Source of the DNA: Nocardioides sp. NBC_00368
Lineage (GTDB): Bacteria; Actinomycetota; Actinomycetes; Propionibacteriales; Nocardioidaceae
Length of the DNA stretch: 64,000 bases
Assembly: GCF_036090055.1 (NCBI RefSeq)
Contig: NZ_CP107970.1
Location: 3,722,501-3,786,500, forward strand
Reading direction: 5' to 3'
The notes under the pieces were generated by a model. That model searched no databases, was not told the DNA's origin, and saw only the letters and a program-made list of their open reading frames with translations. Position 1 is the stretch's first letter. Every line of letters begins with the position of its first letter. The position numbers and the translations under genes were made by a program. This document shows positions 55,116 through 64,000 of the stretch, piece after piece.

Positions 55116-55166
55116 GGGATCTACGGTCTCGTTCATGACCGTCATTCAACCATTGGCCAGTCACCA
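55098..55166. promoter_or_regulatory. Paired 14-bp direct repeats at the CGNR/MFS start region
   Basis: TTGACCAGTCACCA (55098-55111) and TTGGCCAGTCACCA (55153-55166), one mismatch, flanking the divergent start codons. Candidate binding sites for the CGNR regulator; the second lies within the MFS coding start. Confidence 0.4.
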
Positions 55167-56309
55167 ACGCGCGAGATGGCCGCGGTCTCTCGTCGCTCTG
55201 GTCATCGCCAGAGCGGTCAACCGGCTGGGTTCGTTCGCCATGGCCTTCATGGCGGTCGCACTGGTCGAGGTGCATGGCGCATCCCTCGCGACCGCCGGAG
55301 CCGTCGTGACGGCGTTCGGTGCCGCGACCATCCCTTCGCGACTCCTCGGCGGCTGGCTGGCCGACACCGTGGGCCGCCGCCCGACCATCGTCGCCGGGCT
55401 CGTCGCCTGCGCCGCCGCACAGCTGGTCATCGCCGCGTCTCCCGGGATCGGCGGTGCGCTGATCGGCGCGACGCTGCTCGGGCTGGCCTACGAGATCTAC
55501 GAGCCGGCATCACAGGCACTGATCGCGGAGTCGGTCGAGGTCGAGCGGCGGCCGCAGGCGTACGGGCTCTATGGAGCCGCGATGGCCGTCGCCGGAGTGG
55601 CGGCAGGCGCACTGGCAGCCCTGGTGGGCGGCATCGACCTGCGCCTGCTCTTCGTCGCCGACGCGATCACCTGCCTGGCCGCCGCGGTGCTCGTCCTCGC
55701 ACTCGTCCGCGACACCACGGCTCGGAGGATGCGCCGACAGCGCTCGGGACCGAGTCCCTGGCGGGATCGCCGGCTCCTGAGGATGCTGGCGCTCGGCACC
55801 GGATTCGCCACCGCCTGGATCCTCAGCACGATCGCGCTCCCCCTCACCGTCTCCGCCCGCGGGCACGACACCGCGGCCACCGGCTGGCTCCTCGTGGTCG
55901 CCGCGCTGGTCACGATCGCCGGGCAGCGTCTCCTCCGTGGCGCCGCCGCCAGGCCCTTCACGCTCATCCGTGCAGGACTGGTCCTGATGGCCGTCGGCTT
56001 CGCCGTCATCGCGTACGCAGCACCGCTGCCGCTCCTCGCGATCGGCACCGCGATCGTGGCCCTCGGTGAGGTTCTTCTGCTGGGCCCGCCGATCGCGCTC
56101 GTGGCCGGGCTGGCGGCCACCGACCGCTCACGGGCGGGCTACCTAGCGGCGTACGGGACCTGTTGGGGATCGCGCAGACCATCGGGCCGATGCTTGCGAC
56201 CGGTCTGCTGTCGTACGGGGTCCCGACGGTCTGGCTCACCGGCGCGGGCCTCTGCCTCGGCCTCGCGGCCGTCACCGCACCGGTTGCGGCCGGATGCTCA
56301 CCGAGGTAA
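55135..56309 (+). pseudogene. MFS transporter with a frameshift near the C-terminus
   Basis: The first 344 codons encode MFS helices 1-10 (GRRPTIVAGL loop 2-3 motif; GLAYEIYEPASQALIAE). At the G run 56165-56168 the frame is lost (GYLAAYGTCWGSRRPS), but the -1 frame continues the protein (GIAQTIGPMLATGLLSYG...LCLGLAAVTAPVAAG) to TAA at 56307-56309. One missing base in the G run, or -1 slippage at TTGGGGA, explains this. A single-base sequencing error is possible. Starts at ATG 55135, or 55114. Confidence 0.8.
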
Positions 56310-56328
56310 CTCGGCGAGCAGCCGCGCC

Positions 56329-57093
56329 TCAGAGCACCCGGGCGAGGAACGCCTGGGTGCGCTCGTGCTGCGGGTTGCCGAGCACGTCGGCTGGCAGGCC
56401 CTCCTCGACGATCACGCCGCCGTCCATGAAGACGACCTTGTCGGCGACCTCACGGGCGAAGCCCATCTCGTGGGTCACGACCATCATCGTCATGCCCTCG
56501 GAGGCCAGGTCCTTCATGACCGCCAGGACGTCGCCGACGAGCTCCGGGTCGAGCGCGGAGGTCGGCTCGTCGAAGAGCATCATGTCGGGGTTCATCGACA
56601 GCGCCCGCGCGATGGCGACGCGCTGCTGCTGACCACCGGAGAGGTGGGCCGGGTAGGCGTCCGCCTTGTCGGAGAGCCCGACCTTCTCCAGGTTGGCCCG
56701 GGCGATCTGGGTGGCCTCGGCCCGGCCCCGCTTGAGCACCTTCTCCTGCGCGACCGTCAGGTTGCGCAGCGCGGTCATGTGCGGGAACAGGTTGAACTGC
56801 TGGAAGACCATCCCGATCCGGGCGCGCAGCGCGTCGACGTCGGCGTCCGGGTCGGTGATCTCGTCACCCTCGACCAGGATCGTGCCGCTGGTCGGCTGCT
56901 CGAGCATGTTCACGCAGCGCAGGAGCGTCGACTTGCCGGACCCGGAGGGCCCGATCACGCAGACCACCTCGCCCCGCCCGACATGGAAGTCGATGCCCTT
57001 GAGCACCTCGTTCTTCCCGAAGTACTTGTGCAGGTTCTGTACGTCGATGGCGGCGGCACTCCGCGCGCTCTCGGTCACAGTCTGATCGGTCAT
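56329..57093 (-). CDS. glnQ: Polar amino-acid ABC transporter ATPase
   Basis: 254 residues, GlnQ/HisP type. Walker [16 protein letters not shown] (~49), Q-loop [12 protein letters not shown], signature [15 protein letters not shown] (~150), Walker [15 protein letters not shown], switch [12 protein letters not shown] 57093 overlaps the permease stop (ATGA). Last gene of a three-gene importer operon. Confidence 0.94.
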   Translation of the reverse strand: MTDQTVTESARSAAAIDVQNLHKYFGKNEVLKGIDFHVGRGEVVCVIGPSGSGKSTLLRCVNMLEQPTSGTILVEGDEITDPDADVDALRARIGMVFQQFNLFPHMTALRNLTVAQEKVLKRGRAEATQIARANLEKVGLSDKADAYPAHLSGGQQQRVAIARALSMNPDMMLFDEPTSALDPELVGDVLAVMKDLASEGMTMMVVTHEMGFAREVADKVVFMDGGVIVEEGLPADVLGNPQHERTQAFLARVL

Positions 57094-57887
57094 GCGCGAG
57101 CCTTTCCGGCCTTGGCCTCGAGCCGACGTACCAGCATCGACAGCGGGATGGTGATCAGCAGGTAGCAGAGACCGACGATCACGATCGGCGTCAGGTTGGC
57201 CTCGCTGTTCATGCCTTCCCTACCCCACTTCGTGAGCTCGTACTGGTCCAGCGAGAGACCGAGCAGGTAGATGAGCGAGGAATCCTTGGTCAGCAGGATC
57301 AGCTCGTTCGTCAGCGGCGGCAGGATGATGCGGAACGCCTGCGGGATCACGACGGTCGTCATGGCACGCGCATGCGACATTCCGAGGGTGCGTGCCGCCT
57401 CGTACTGCCCCTTCGGCACCGCCTGGATCCCGGCCCGGATCGTCTCGGCCATATAGGCGCCGCCGACGAGGCCGAGCGCCAAGGTGGCGACACCGTAGTT
57501 GTCGAACGGGATGTCCAGCTGCGGGAAGGCGCGAGACCAGCCCGGCCCCAGCATCAGGAAGACCACCAGGGCGGGAAGGCCACGGAAGAGCTCGATGACC
57601 CCGGTCGACAACCAACGCCACGGCCCCACGCTGGAGAGCCGCATCAGGGCCAGCACGAGGCCGAGCAGCAGTCCGAACGTGAAGCCGAGCGCGGTGTAGA
57701 TGACCGTGTTCTTCAGTGCGACCGTCAGCACGTTCGGGAACTGCTCGACGACCAGATCCCACTTGAAGAAGCTGTCGAGCAGCGCCTTCCAGTCCGCGAA
57801 GAGGACCGCGACCAGGACGATCGCGGCGATCAGCACGTACTGGGCGTAGCGGATCAGCGCCCCACGCCGGCGCTTGCTCAGAGCCAT
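57090..57887 (-). CDS. Polar amino-acid ABC transporter permease
   Basis: 265 residues, HisMQ family. Five or so helices with the EAA coupling loop in [37 protein letters not shown] and [19 protein letters not shown] single permease, so it is probably a homodimer. ATG 57887 shares one base with the binding-protein stop. Confidence 0.94.
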   Translation of the reverse strand: MALSKRRRGALIRYAQYVLIAAIVLVAVLFADWKALLDSFFKWDLVVEQFPNVLTVALKNTVIYTALGFTFGLLLGLVLALMRLSSVGPWRWLSTGVIELFRGLPALVVFLMLGPGWSRAFPQLDIPFDNYGVATLALGLVGGAYMAETIRAGIQAVPKGQYEAARTLGMSHARAMTTVVIPQAFRIILPPLTNELILLTKDSSLIYLLGLSLDQYELTKWGREGMNSEANLTPIVIVGLCYLLITIPLSMLVRRLEAKAGKARA

Positions 57888-58672
57888 CACTGAGCGGGCG
57901 CCTCGCCGAACCACTTGGTGTAGGCCTTGTCGTAGTCCGGGCTGGCGATCGCCTTGTTGAGCACCTCGAGCAGCTTGTCGTTGCCGTCCTTCTTGACCGC
58001 CAGGCCGTACTCCTCGCCGGTCGAGAACTCGGTCGTCACCTTCACCTCGGGGTTCTGCTCGACGTAGTAGTTGACCAGCCCGTTGTCGTTGACACCGGCG
58101 TCGACGTCGCCGTTGCGGACCGCCTCCATCATCAGGACCGAGTCCTCGTAGGAGACGGACTTGGCACCCTTGGGCAGGTTCTCCTTGACGTACGTCTCAC
58201 CCGTCGTGCCCTCCTGGACGGCGATCTTCTTCCCGGCCAGCGAGGCCAGGTCGGTGACCGTGGAGTCCGCCGGGACGAGCAATGCCTGGGTCGCCTGGAA
58301 GTACGGGTCCGAGAAGTCCATGACGGCAGCGCGCTCCTCGGTGATCGTCATCGCACCCAGAGCCACGTCACAGTCGTCGTTCTTGAGGGAATCGCCGGAG
58401 ACGATCGTCTCCCACGGCGTGTCGACGACCTCGACCTCGAGACCCTCGGCCTTCGCCGCGATGTCGACGACGTCGATGTCGAACCCGACGACCTCGCCGC
58501 CCTTCGTGAACTCGAACGGCTCGTAGGGAAGGTGCGTGCAGACCGTGAGCTTGCCCTCGTCGATGATCTTGGCACCCGACTCCGTGGTCGCTGGCCCACC
58601 GCCACCACATGCCGCGAGAGCGAGGCCCAGCACAGGCACGGACAGCACAGCAGCGTAGTTCCGCAGATTCAT
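57887..58672 (-). CDS. Polar amino-acid binding lipoprotein
   Basis: 261 residues. Lipobox LALAAC after a signal helix (MNLRNYAAVLSVPVLG). SBP_bac_3 domain: YEPFEFTKGGEVVGFDIDVVDIAAKAEG, DVALGAMTITEERAAVMDFSDPYF, KIAVQEGTTGETY. Resembles glutamine/cystine/arginine binders. The start is only 30 bp past the rplKA terminator, leaving little room for a separate promoter. Confidence 0.93.
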   Translation of the reverse strand: MNLRNYAAVLSVPVLGLALAACGGGGPATTESGAKIIDEGKLTVCTHLPYEPFEFTKGGEVVGFDIDVVDIAAKAEGLEVEVVDTPWETIVSGDSLKNDDCDVALGAMTITEERAAVMDFSDPYFQATQALLVPADSTVTDLASLAGKKIAVQEGTTGETYVKENLPKGAKSVSYEDSVLMMEAVRNGDVDAGVNDNGLVNYYVEQNPEVKVTTEFSTGEEYGLAVKKDGNDKLLEVLNKAIASPDYDKAYTKWFGEAPAQ

Positions 58673-58701
58673 GCGCCGAACTCTACGACTCTTTGAACGC
58701 C

Positions 58702-58735
58702 GATGGCCCGCCACCCCTCGGGGTGGCGGGCCATC
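58702..58735. terminator. Terminator of rplKA
   Basis: Perfect 16-bp stem GATGGCCCGCCACCCC / GGGGTGGCGGGCCATC (58702-58717 and 58720-58735), 16 bases past the rplA stop. The following minus-strand bases (GGCGTTCAAAGAG) lack a T run, so termination may be partial, allowing read-through into the amino-acid importer. Confidence 0.8.
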
Positions 58736-58750
58736 ACTGGAGTCAGAGGA

Positions 58751-59467
58751 TCAGGCCTCGTCCTCACCAGCCACGTTCTTGATGCGGTTGGGGTCGACCT
58801 GGACACCGGGGCCCATGGTGGTCGAGAGGGTGACCTTCTTCAGGTAGCGGCCCTTGGAGGAGGACGGCTTCAGACGAAGCACCTCCTCGAGAGCAGCGGC
58901 GTAGTTCTCAGCAAGCTGAGCCTCGGAGAAGGAGGCCTTGCCGATGATGAAGTGAAGGTTGGCGTGACGGTCGACCCGGAAGTCGATCTTGCCGCCCTTG
59001 ATGTCGGTCACGGCCTTGGCCGGGTCCGGGGTGACGGTGCCGGTCTTCGGGTTCGGCATGAGGCCACGCGGGCCGAGCACGCGGCCGAGGCGACCGACCT
59101 TGCCCATCATGTCGGGGGTCGCGACGACGGCGTCGAAGTCGAGCCAGCCACCGGAGACCTTCTCGATGAGGTCGTCGGCACCGACGACGTCAGCGCCGGC
59201 CTCGCGAGCGGCCTCGGCCTTGTCCGGAGCAGCGGCGAAGACGATGACGCGCATCGTCTTACCGGTGCCGTGGGGCAGGCTGACGGTGCCGCGCACCATC
59301 TGGTCGGCCTTGCGGGGGTCGACGCCGAGACGCATGACGACGTCAACGGTCTCGTCGAACTTCTTCTTGCTGGAGCCCTTGGCGATCTTGATCGCGGCCA
59401 GCGGGGCGTAGAGCTCGTTCTTGTCGAACGTCTCCGACGCCGCGCGGTAGGTCTTGCTGCGCTGCAT
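58751..59467 (-). CDS. rplA: 50S ribosomal protein L1
   Basis: 238 residues. Signatures: [51 protein letters not shown] and [17 protein letters not shown]. Forms the L1 stalk and, in bacteria generally, represses its own operon. 63 bp downstream of rplK. Confidence 0.98.
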   Translation of the reverse strand: MQRSKTYRAASETFDKNELYAPLAAIKIAKGSSKKKFDETVDVVMRLGVDPRKADQMVRGTVSLPHGTGKTMRVIVFAAAPDKAEAAREAGADVVGADDLIEKVSGGWLDFDAVVATPDMMGKVGRLGRVLGPRGLMPNPKTGTVTPDPAKAVTDIKGGKIDFRVDRHANLHFIIGKASFSEAQLAENYAAALEEVLRLKPSSSKGRYLKKVTLSTTMGPGVQVDPNRIKNVAGEDEA

Positions 59468-59530
59468 GGTGAATTCCTTAGTGGTTAAGAGGAGATGTGG
59501 TTAGCGAGCCAGCGCGGCTCTCCCACGGTG

Positions 59531-59959
59531 TCAGTCGGTGGTGACGCCCATGGAGCGGGCGGTGCCCTCGACGATCTTCATCGCTGCGTCGATGTCGTTG
59601 GCGTTGAGGTCGGGCAGCTTGGTGGTCGCGATCTCGCGCACCTGGTCCTTGGTCAGCTTGCCGACCTTGTCCTTGTGCGGGACGGACGAGCCCTTCTTCA
59701 GGCCGGCGGCCTTCTTGATCAGCTCGGCGGCCGGCGGGGTCTTCGTGATGAAGGTGAACGAGCGGTCCTCGTAGATGGTGATCTCGACGGGGACGACGTT
59801 GCCGCGCATGGACTCGGTCTGGGCGTTGTACGCCTTGCAGAACTCCATGATGTTGACGCCGTGCGGACCGAGCGCGGTACCGACCGGCGGGGCCGGGGTC
59901 GCGGAGCCGGCCTGCAGCTGCACCTTGACGAGCGCTGCGATCTTCTTCTTCGGAGGCAT
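59531..59959 (-). CDS. rplK: 50S ribosomal protein L11
   Basis: 142 residues from ATG 59959 ([17 protein letters not shown]). Conserved [20 protein letters not shown] and the C-terminal rRNA-binding domain with [13 protein letters not shown]. GTPase-centre protein and thiostrepton target. Not adjacent to nusG here, so it must have its own promoter in 59960-60172. Confidence 0.98.
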   Translation of the reverse strand: MPPKKKIAALVKVQLQAGSATPAPPVGTALGPHGVNIMEFCKAYNAQTESMRGNVVPVEITIYEDRSFTFITKTPPAAELIKKAAGLKKGSSVPHKDKVGKLTKDQVREIATTKLPDLNANDIDAAMKIVEGTARSMGVTTD

Positions 59960-60172
59960 TCTTGAGATCTCTTCCTTCTCGTGGTCATGACGAAGCCGCT
60001 TGTACGTTTCGGCCTCTGCCACCTGCTGTGTTGCTCTCGCAACTGGTCAATTGTCCGTGATCCGTTCGGGTTCGCGAAATCAGCGCAGGGCGGCCCACTG
60101 AGTGGGACCCCCTGAGTGACGGCCGCCACTCCCCTTGGCATACTCCCCCGGGGATTTACAAAGGGAGCTCAA

Positions 60173-61372
60173 TTGTTCAATCGACGTCGTCTGTCCATGT
60201 TCGCCGCGCTTGTGCCGCTGGCCGCGCTCTCGGCCGCGTGGACCGCCGCCGCCACCGGAACAGCGTTCGATCCGGTCGGACCCGTGACGCTGCCCGGCGG
60301 GGAGACCATGGCGACCTCCGTCATCGACCAGGCCGCGAGTGTCACCGAGCCGGCTCCCGCACAGGGTGCTCGCAAGGGAGCCCGGACCGGGACGATCGCC
60401 GTCGCGATGGCGCAGGGAAGCGACATCCCGATGACCGCCCTCGCCGCCTACCAGCGCGCGGCTGCCGTAGTGACGACCGCTGACCGGGCCTGCGCCCTCG
60501 ACTGGACGCTGCTCGCCGCCGTCGGGATGGTCGAGTCCGACCACGGCCGCCTGAAGAGCAGCCGGCTCGACGACTCGGGCAAGGCCACCCCGCCGATCTA
60601 CGGTCCCGCGCTGAGCACTCCCGCGGGCGACCCTTCCCCCGACACCGACGGAGGCTCCGTCGACAAGCTCTCCAGCGGCGACCGCGCCGTCGGGCCGATG
60701 CAGTTCATCCCCACGACCTGGCCGTTGGTCGCCGTCGACGGAGACGGTGACGGCGTACGCGACCCACAGGACATCGACGACGCCGCCCTCGCCGCCGCGG
60801 TCTACCTCTGCTCGGGCGACGAGGACGTCTCCACCGACGCGGGCAAGCACGCCGCGCTCAGTCGCTACAACCAGAGCCAGGCGTACGTCACCACCGTCCT
60901 GAAGATCGCCAAGGGCTATGCCGACAGCCCCTACGGCGGTGACGACGTCGAGCTCGCCGCCGCCGCTCCGGCCCACGCCGAGTCCAGCCCCTCCGGCCGA
61001 GGACCGAACGCGACGGAGAAGACCGACAAGAGGCCCACCAAGAAGAAGCCGACGACGACCGCTCCGAAGCCGACTGCCGCCGCCAAGCCCACGGCGAAGC
61101 CGAGCTCGAGCCCCTCGACCGCTCCCAGCCCCAGCCCGACGCCGACCGACGACGGCAGCTGGGCCTCGATCTCCGAACGCCGCGGGATCTGTGCCGCCGA
61201 GCTCGCCTCCCGCTTCCCCGACCTCGCCGACGGCTGGGACACCAACCGCGCCGTCGACGCCTGCAGCATCCGGCTGCTCGGCAAGACGGTCACGCAGGCC
61301 AACGCGGCCGTGCCCGGTGTCGTCACCGACATCACCGGGTACGTCGAGTGGCTGATCAAGACGCTGCCGTGA
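60173..61372 (+). CDS. Secreted lytic murein transglycosylase (MltB/SLT_2-like)
   Basis: 399 residues. The start is TTG 60173, five bases after GGGAG; the next in-frame ATG is 60197. N-terminal export helix (MFAALVPLAALSAAWTAAATG), catalytic domain with Glu in LAAVGMVESDHGRL (~121) and AVGPMQFIPTTWPLVAVDGDGDGVRDPQD. A low-complexity K/P/T/S linker (~280-325) leads to a ~65-residue C-terminal domain (ICAAELASRFPDLADGW). Cleaves peptidoglycan glycan strands during wall remodelling. Convergent with the sigma-factor partner gene. Confidence 0.9.
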   Translation: MFNRRRLSMFAALVPLAALSAAWTAAATGTAFDPVGPVTLPGGETMATSVIDQAASVTEPAPAQGARKGARTGTIAVAMAQGSDIPMTALAAYQRAAAVVTTADRACALDWTLLAAVGMVESDHGRLKSSRLDDSGKATPPIYGPALSTPAGDPSPDTDGGSVDKLSSGDRAVGPMQFIPTTWPLVAVDGDGDGVRDPQDIDDAALAAAVYLCSGDEDVSTDAGKHAALSRYNQSQAYVTTVLKIAKGYADSPYGGDDVELAAAAPAHAESSPSGRGPNATEKTDKRPTKKKPTTTAPKPTAAAKPTAKPSSSPSTAPSPSPTPTDDGSWASISERRGICAAELASRFPDLADGWDTNRAVDACSIRLLGKTVTQANAAVPGVVTDITGYVEWLIKTLP

Positions 61373-61397
61373 TCCCGTCACCGATCACTGCTCCCCG

Positions 61398-62561
61398 CTA
61401 CTGCTGAACCGATAGGGACGGCTCCCACGTGCGGCCGCCGTCGGTGGAGGCCAGCACCTCCCCGCCCGGGGCGAGATAGAGCGTGTCACCCACCCGGGCG
61501 GCGTCCCAGACCTCTGCACCCTCGCCGAGACCGGTGTCGATCTTCTGTGCGCCGGCCTCGGTGAGCAGGGTCTCGCGGTCGCCGCGCAGCAGGATCGCGT
61601 CGTCGGTGAGGGCCACCCGATCGTTCAGATGACCTTGCACGCTGCCGAACTCCTGCCACGAGCTCAGGTCGGTCGATCGGTACACGGTCGCAGCAGCCTC
61701 GTCTGCTCGGCAGAGCGAGAAGACCGCGGTCCCGGCAGGCATCAGACTGTTCTCGCCACTGCACGGGAACGGCAGCTCGGACCACGTCCGACCACCGTCG
61801 CGGGTGACCTTCGGCACGGAGGTCACGTTGCCCTCACCCTCGGGCCTCGGCGTGACCACGAGCGCGTCGCCGACCTGGATCAGATCCTGGGCAGCTCCGA
61901 TCTCGTCGTACGACACCGATGCGAAGCGGTCGCCATCGAACCGCCACATCGCGCCGGTCGTCGCATCGACCGCCCACGCCGGCCACGTCGGGTCGCCGGT
62001 GGCGGCAAGCAGGTAGCTGTGCTCGCCCGGGTCCTCACCCGTCATGGTGGCCTGCTGCCAGGTCACGCCTCCGTCACCGGTGGTCCAGATCCTCCCGCCG
62101 ACGGCAGCCCAGCCGCTGCGGCCGTCGGGTGCCATGGCGAGCCGGTCGACGTACTCCTCGGTGAAATCATGCAGCCGCTCCCAGGTCTCGCCGTCATAGC
62201 GCCACAGCACGCTGCAACCACAGTCCTCCTCCTTGGACGTCACGAGCACCCGGTCAAGGGCGACCTCGACGGTGAGGGCGTGCGTCGGCCGCACCGGGTC
62301 GCCTGTCGTCGAGGAGGACTCCGTCGGTGACGGGGCCGGTGTTGCCGGTTCGGGTGCGGAGTCGTCGCGAGTGCTGAGCAGCGAGCCGCCGACGGCGACC
62401 GCAGCGACCAGAACGGCAGCCGCGCCGACCACCCCCGCAGTCCGGCGGGCCCGGCGTCGCTGCGCGCCGCGTCGTACCTCTGCCAGCATCTGCTGAGCGG
62501 GCTGTTCCGCGGCGATGTCGAGGTCGATCGCGTGGCGGACCTCGTCTTCGAACTGGTTCAT
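61398..62561 (-). CDS. Membrane protein with Asp-box (BNR) repeats, sigma-factor partner
   Basis: 387 residues. A ~40-residue cytoplasmic N-terminus (FEDEVRHAIDLDIAAEQPAQQMLAEV, basic RRGAQRRRARR), one helix (VVGAAAVLVAAVAVGG), a Ser/Pro/Thr linker, then an extracytoplasmic propeller-like domain with Asp boxes (TTGDGGVTWQ, TRDGGRTWSE, STDGGRTWEP). ATG 62561 overlaps the sigma-factor stop (ATGA). Position and topology suggest a membrane anti-sigma factor or signal receptor; it lacks the HxxxCxxC zinc motif of classical ZAS anti-sigmas. Confidence 0.8.
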   Translation of the reverse strand: MNQFEDEVRHAIDLDIAAEQPAQQMLAEVRRGAQRRRARRTAGVVGAAAVLVAAVAVGGSLLSTRDDSAPEPATPAPSPTESSSTTGDPVRPTHALTVEVALDRVLVTSKEEDCGCSVLWRYDGETWERLHDFTEEYVDRLAMAPDGRSGWAAVGGRIWTTGDGGVTWQQATMTGEDPGEHSYLLAATGDPTWPAWAVDATTGAMWRFDGDRFASVSYDEIGAAQDLIQVGDALVVTPRPEGEGNVTSVPKVTRDGGRTWSELPFPCSGENSLMPAGTAVFSLCRADEAAATVYRSTDLSSWQEFGSVQGHLNDRVALTDDAILLRGDRETLLTEAGAQKIDTGLGEGAEVWDAARVGDTLYLAPGGEVLASTDGGRTWEPSLSVQQ

Positions 62562-63100
62562 CGCTCTTCCTCCCGGTCGGCGAAGGCGGATCGTTGCTCG
62601 CGGAGCGTGGTCATCGCTCGGTGGGCCTGGCTCTTGACCGTGCCCACCGAGCAGCCCAGCACTTCAGCGACCTGTGCCTCCGTGAGATCTTCGTAGTAGC
62701 GCAGCGCGATCACGGCACGCTGCCTCGGTGGCAGACGTTTGACCGCCGCCAGCAGCTCGTGGTCGGCCGGCCGGTCGGTGCCGACCGGCTCTGGCAGCTC
62801 GGCGAGCGGCCGTTCCCGGTGCAGCTTGCGCCACACCGACACGCTGCGGTTGGCCATCGTGCGGCGTACGAACGCCTCGGGGTCCTGCACCTTCGGCCAG
62901 TTCAAGAGGGTTCGCTCCAGCGCGTCCTGGACCAGGTCGGCCCCACGCTGGTCATCGCCGGCCAGCACCCGCCCGAGCTTGAGCAGATGTGACAGCCGGG
63001 CGGTCACGAACTCGGTGAACGCTGCATCGTCTCGCACACTTGCGCCGGACGCCCGAGGTCGGGTCACCGCGCCCCCACCGGGTATGTGACTTGGCTCCAT
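62558..63100 (-). CDS. ECF sigma factor, SigE/SigM-like family
   Basis: 180 residues. Region 2 at ~30-85 (LGRVLAGDDQRGADLVQDALERTLLNW, FVRRTMANRSVSVWRK) and region 4 at ~115-165 (LPPRQRAVIALRYYEDLTEAQVAEVLGCSVGTVKSQ). Belongs to the actinobacterial SigE-like (streptomycete) ECF group. Start taken at ATG 63100; a GTG at 63067 with GGGGG before it is an equal alternative. Cotranscribed with the Asp-box membrane protein. Confidence 0.88.
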   Translation of the reverse strand: MEPSHIPGGGAVTRPRASGASVRDDAAFTEFVTARLSHLLKLGRVLAGDDQRGADLVQDALERTLLNWPKVQDPEAFVRRTMANRSVSVWRKLHRERPLAELPEPVGTDRPADHELLAAVKRLPPRQRAVIALRYYEDLTEAQVAEVLGCSVGTVKSQAHRAMTTLREQRSAFADREEER

Positions 63101-63177
63101 GACCTGGTGACGCATCAGCCCCGGCAATGGTTGTACCGGGCGAGGATCGCGGGGCGAGCATGCGTCGCCAAATCGCG

Positions 63178-63205
63178 GAACGCCCGGGCTTCTGCCCGGG
63201 CGTTC
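63178..63205. terminator. Hairpin between nusG and the sigma factor
   Basis: Perfect 12-bp stem GAACGCCCGGGC-TTCT-GCCCGGGCGTTC, with a tetraloop. Second terminator after nusG on the minus strand, ~78 bases upstream of the sigma-factor ATG. Confidence 0.8.
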
Positions 63206-63293
63206 GGCGTACTGAGTTCTCTGAGGCTGGGTCTCGACCCGCTTACACCGCTTCGCAAGCTCAGCGGTGACGCTCGATCGACCTCTTCGCGTT

Positions 63294-63320
63294 GTGACCT
63301 GCGACTTCGTCGCAGGTCAC
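63294..63320. terminator. Hairpin directly after nusG
   Basis: Perfect 12-bp stem GTGACCTGCGAC-TTC-GTCGCAGGTCAC, four bases past the nusG stop. First of two terminators isolating nusG from downstream genes. Confidence 0.8.
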
Positions 63321-63324
63321 AGGC

Positions 63325-64000
63325 TCAGACCTTCTCGATCTGGTTGAACGAGAGCTCGACGGGGGTCTCACGACCGAAGATCTCGACGAGCGCCTTGACC
63401 CGCTGCGACTCGGCGTTGAGCTCGGTGATGGTCGCGTGGAGGGTGGCGAAGGGGCCGTCCACGACGGTAACCGAGTCGCCCTCGGCGAAGTCGACGACCT
63501 CGACGGGCTTCTTGGCGGTGCCGGTGGCACCGGCGCTGGCGGTCGCGGCCTCACCGGCGGCGGCAGCCTCGGCCTCGGCCTGGGCGACGACGGCGGGGGC
63601 GAGCATGTTCTCGACCTCGGTCATCGACAGCGGCACCGGCTGGTGGCTGTGGCCGACGAAGCCGGTCACGGACGGGGTGTGGCGTACGGCGGCCCAGGAC
63701 TCGTCGGTGAGGTCCATCCGGACCAGCACGTAGCCGGGGAGAACGGTGCGCTTGACCATCTTGCGCTGGCCGTTCTTGATCTCCGGCACCTCCTCGGTGG
63801 GGACCACGATCTCGTGGATGTAGTCCTCCATGTTGAGGGAGACGATGCGGTTCTCCAGGTTGGACTTCACCCGGTTCTCCATGCCGGAGTAGGTGTGGAT
63901 CACGAACCAGTCGCCCGGCTTGGCCCACAGCTCACGGCGGAACGCCTCGAGCGGGTCGTCGTCAGCGGCCTCGGGGGCCTCACCCTCGACGATCTCGTCG
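63325..64000 (-). CDS. nusG: Transcription termination/antitermination factor NusG (5' end outside window)
   Basis: 225 C-terminal residues are visible; the start lies beyond 64000. Acidic N-terminal region ([19 protein letters not shown]), then the NGN domain beginning [26 protein letters not shown], with [10 protein letters not shown] and [11 protein letters not shown]. An Ala-rich linker of ~30 residues is followed by the KOW domain ([41 protein letters not shown]). Binds RNA polymerase, Rho and S10. Separated from rplK by 3.4 kb and two terminators. Confidence 0.97.
   Translation of the reverse strand, partial: DEIVEGEAPEAADDDPLEAFRRELWAKPGDWFVIHTYSGMENRVKSNLENRIVSLNMEDYIHEIVVPTEEVPEIKNGQRKMVKRTVLPGYVLVRMDLTDESWAAVRHTPSVTGFVGHSHQPVPLSMTEVENMLAPAVVAQAEAEAAAAGEAATASAGATGTAKKPVEVVDFAEGDSVTVVDGPFATLHATITELNAESQRVKALVEIFGRETPVELSFNQIEKV

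Noticed and set aside
59960..60172. ydaO (cyclic di-AMP) riboswitch before the lytic transglycosylase
   Set aside because: Such riboswitches precede many actinobacterial wall-hydrolase genes, but I found none of the conserved sequence blocks and the leader is short.

Overview
The window is chromosomal DNA of a high-GC actinobacterium, most likely a member of the Nocardioidaceae (Nocardioides-like). The basis is the GC-rich codon usage, a complete mce lipid-import operon, a MenJ-type menaquinone reductase, a mycothiol-dependent maleylpyruvate-isomerase-like protein, frequent GTG and TTG starts, and the nusG-rplKA-rplJL-rpoBC neighbourhood. The genus is inferred, not proven. It is ordinary core chromosome with one insertion sequence and no prophage, CRISPR array, rRNA or tRNA that I can see.

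Layout: 1-4.2 kb holds a TetR-controlled ABC exporter (cut by the window edge) and a secreted subtilisin. 4.2-10.3 kb holds a GH42 beta-galactosidase overlapping pdxH, a helical hypothetical protein, citrate synthase, a GNAT acetyltransferase and serC. 10.4-12.4 kb is an intact IS1634-type insertion sequence flanked by a 127-bp target duplication, which leaves the gene it hit intact. 12.4-20 kb has a membrane-anchored propeller protein, a methyltransferase with a 28-aa leader membrane protein, a YdiJ-like FAD/Fe-S dehydrogenase, and a divergent MHS transporter with an ornithine-cyclodeaminase-family enzyme. 20.1-20.34 kb is an array of seven 29/30-bp palindromic repeats. 20.4-29.3 kb has a tandem Nudix protein, menJ, an iron/cobalamin-type ABC importer, several secreted or small enzymes, and an HxlR/oxidoreductase divergent pair.

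29.4-50.2 kb, all on the minus strand, is the core: rplJ-rplL, a strong terminator, then one operon of overlapping genes (mkl ATPase, two YrbE permeases, MceA-F, two Mce-associated proteins), then rpoB-rpoC from their own promoter. The Mce genes together would form an ATP-driven importer for lipids or sterols across the envelope. 50.4-58.7 kb holds an aldo/keto reductase, two MFS transporters (one frameshifted), a kinase-like protein, a CGNR regulator and a polar amino-acid ABC importer. 58.7-64 kb has rplK-rplA, a secreted lytic transglycosylase, an ECF sigma factor with a membrane partner, and nusG (5' end outside the window).

Most unusual: the long target duplication around the IS; a duplicated, in-frame C-terminal module lying beyond the mceF stop codon and coupled to the next gene; a Mce-associated protein carrying a J-like domain without HPD; and the palindromic repeat array.
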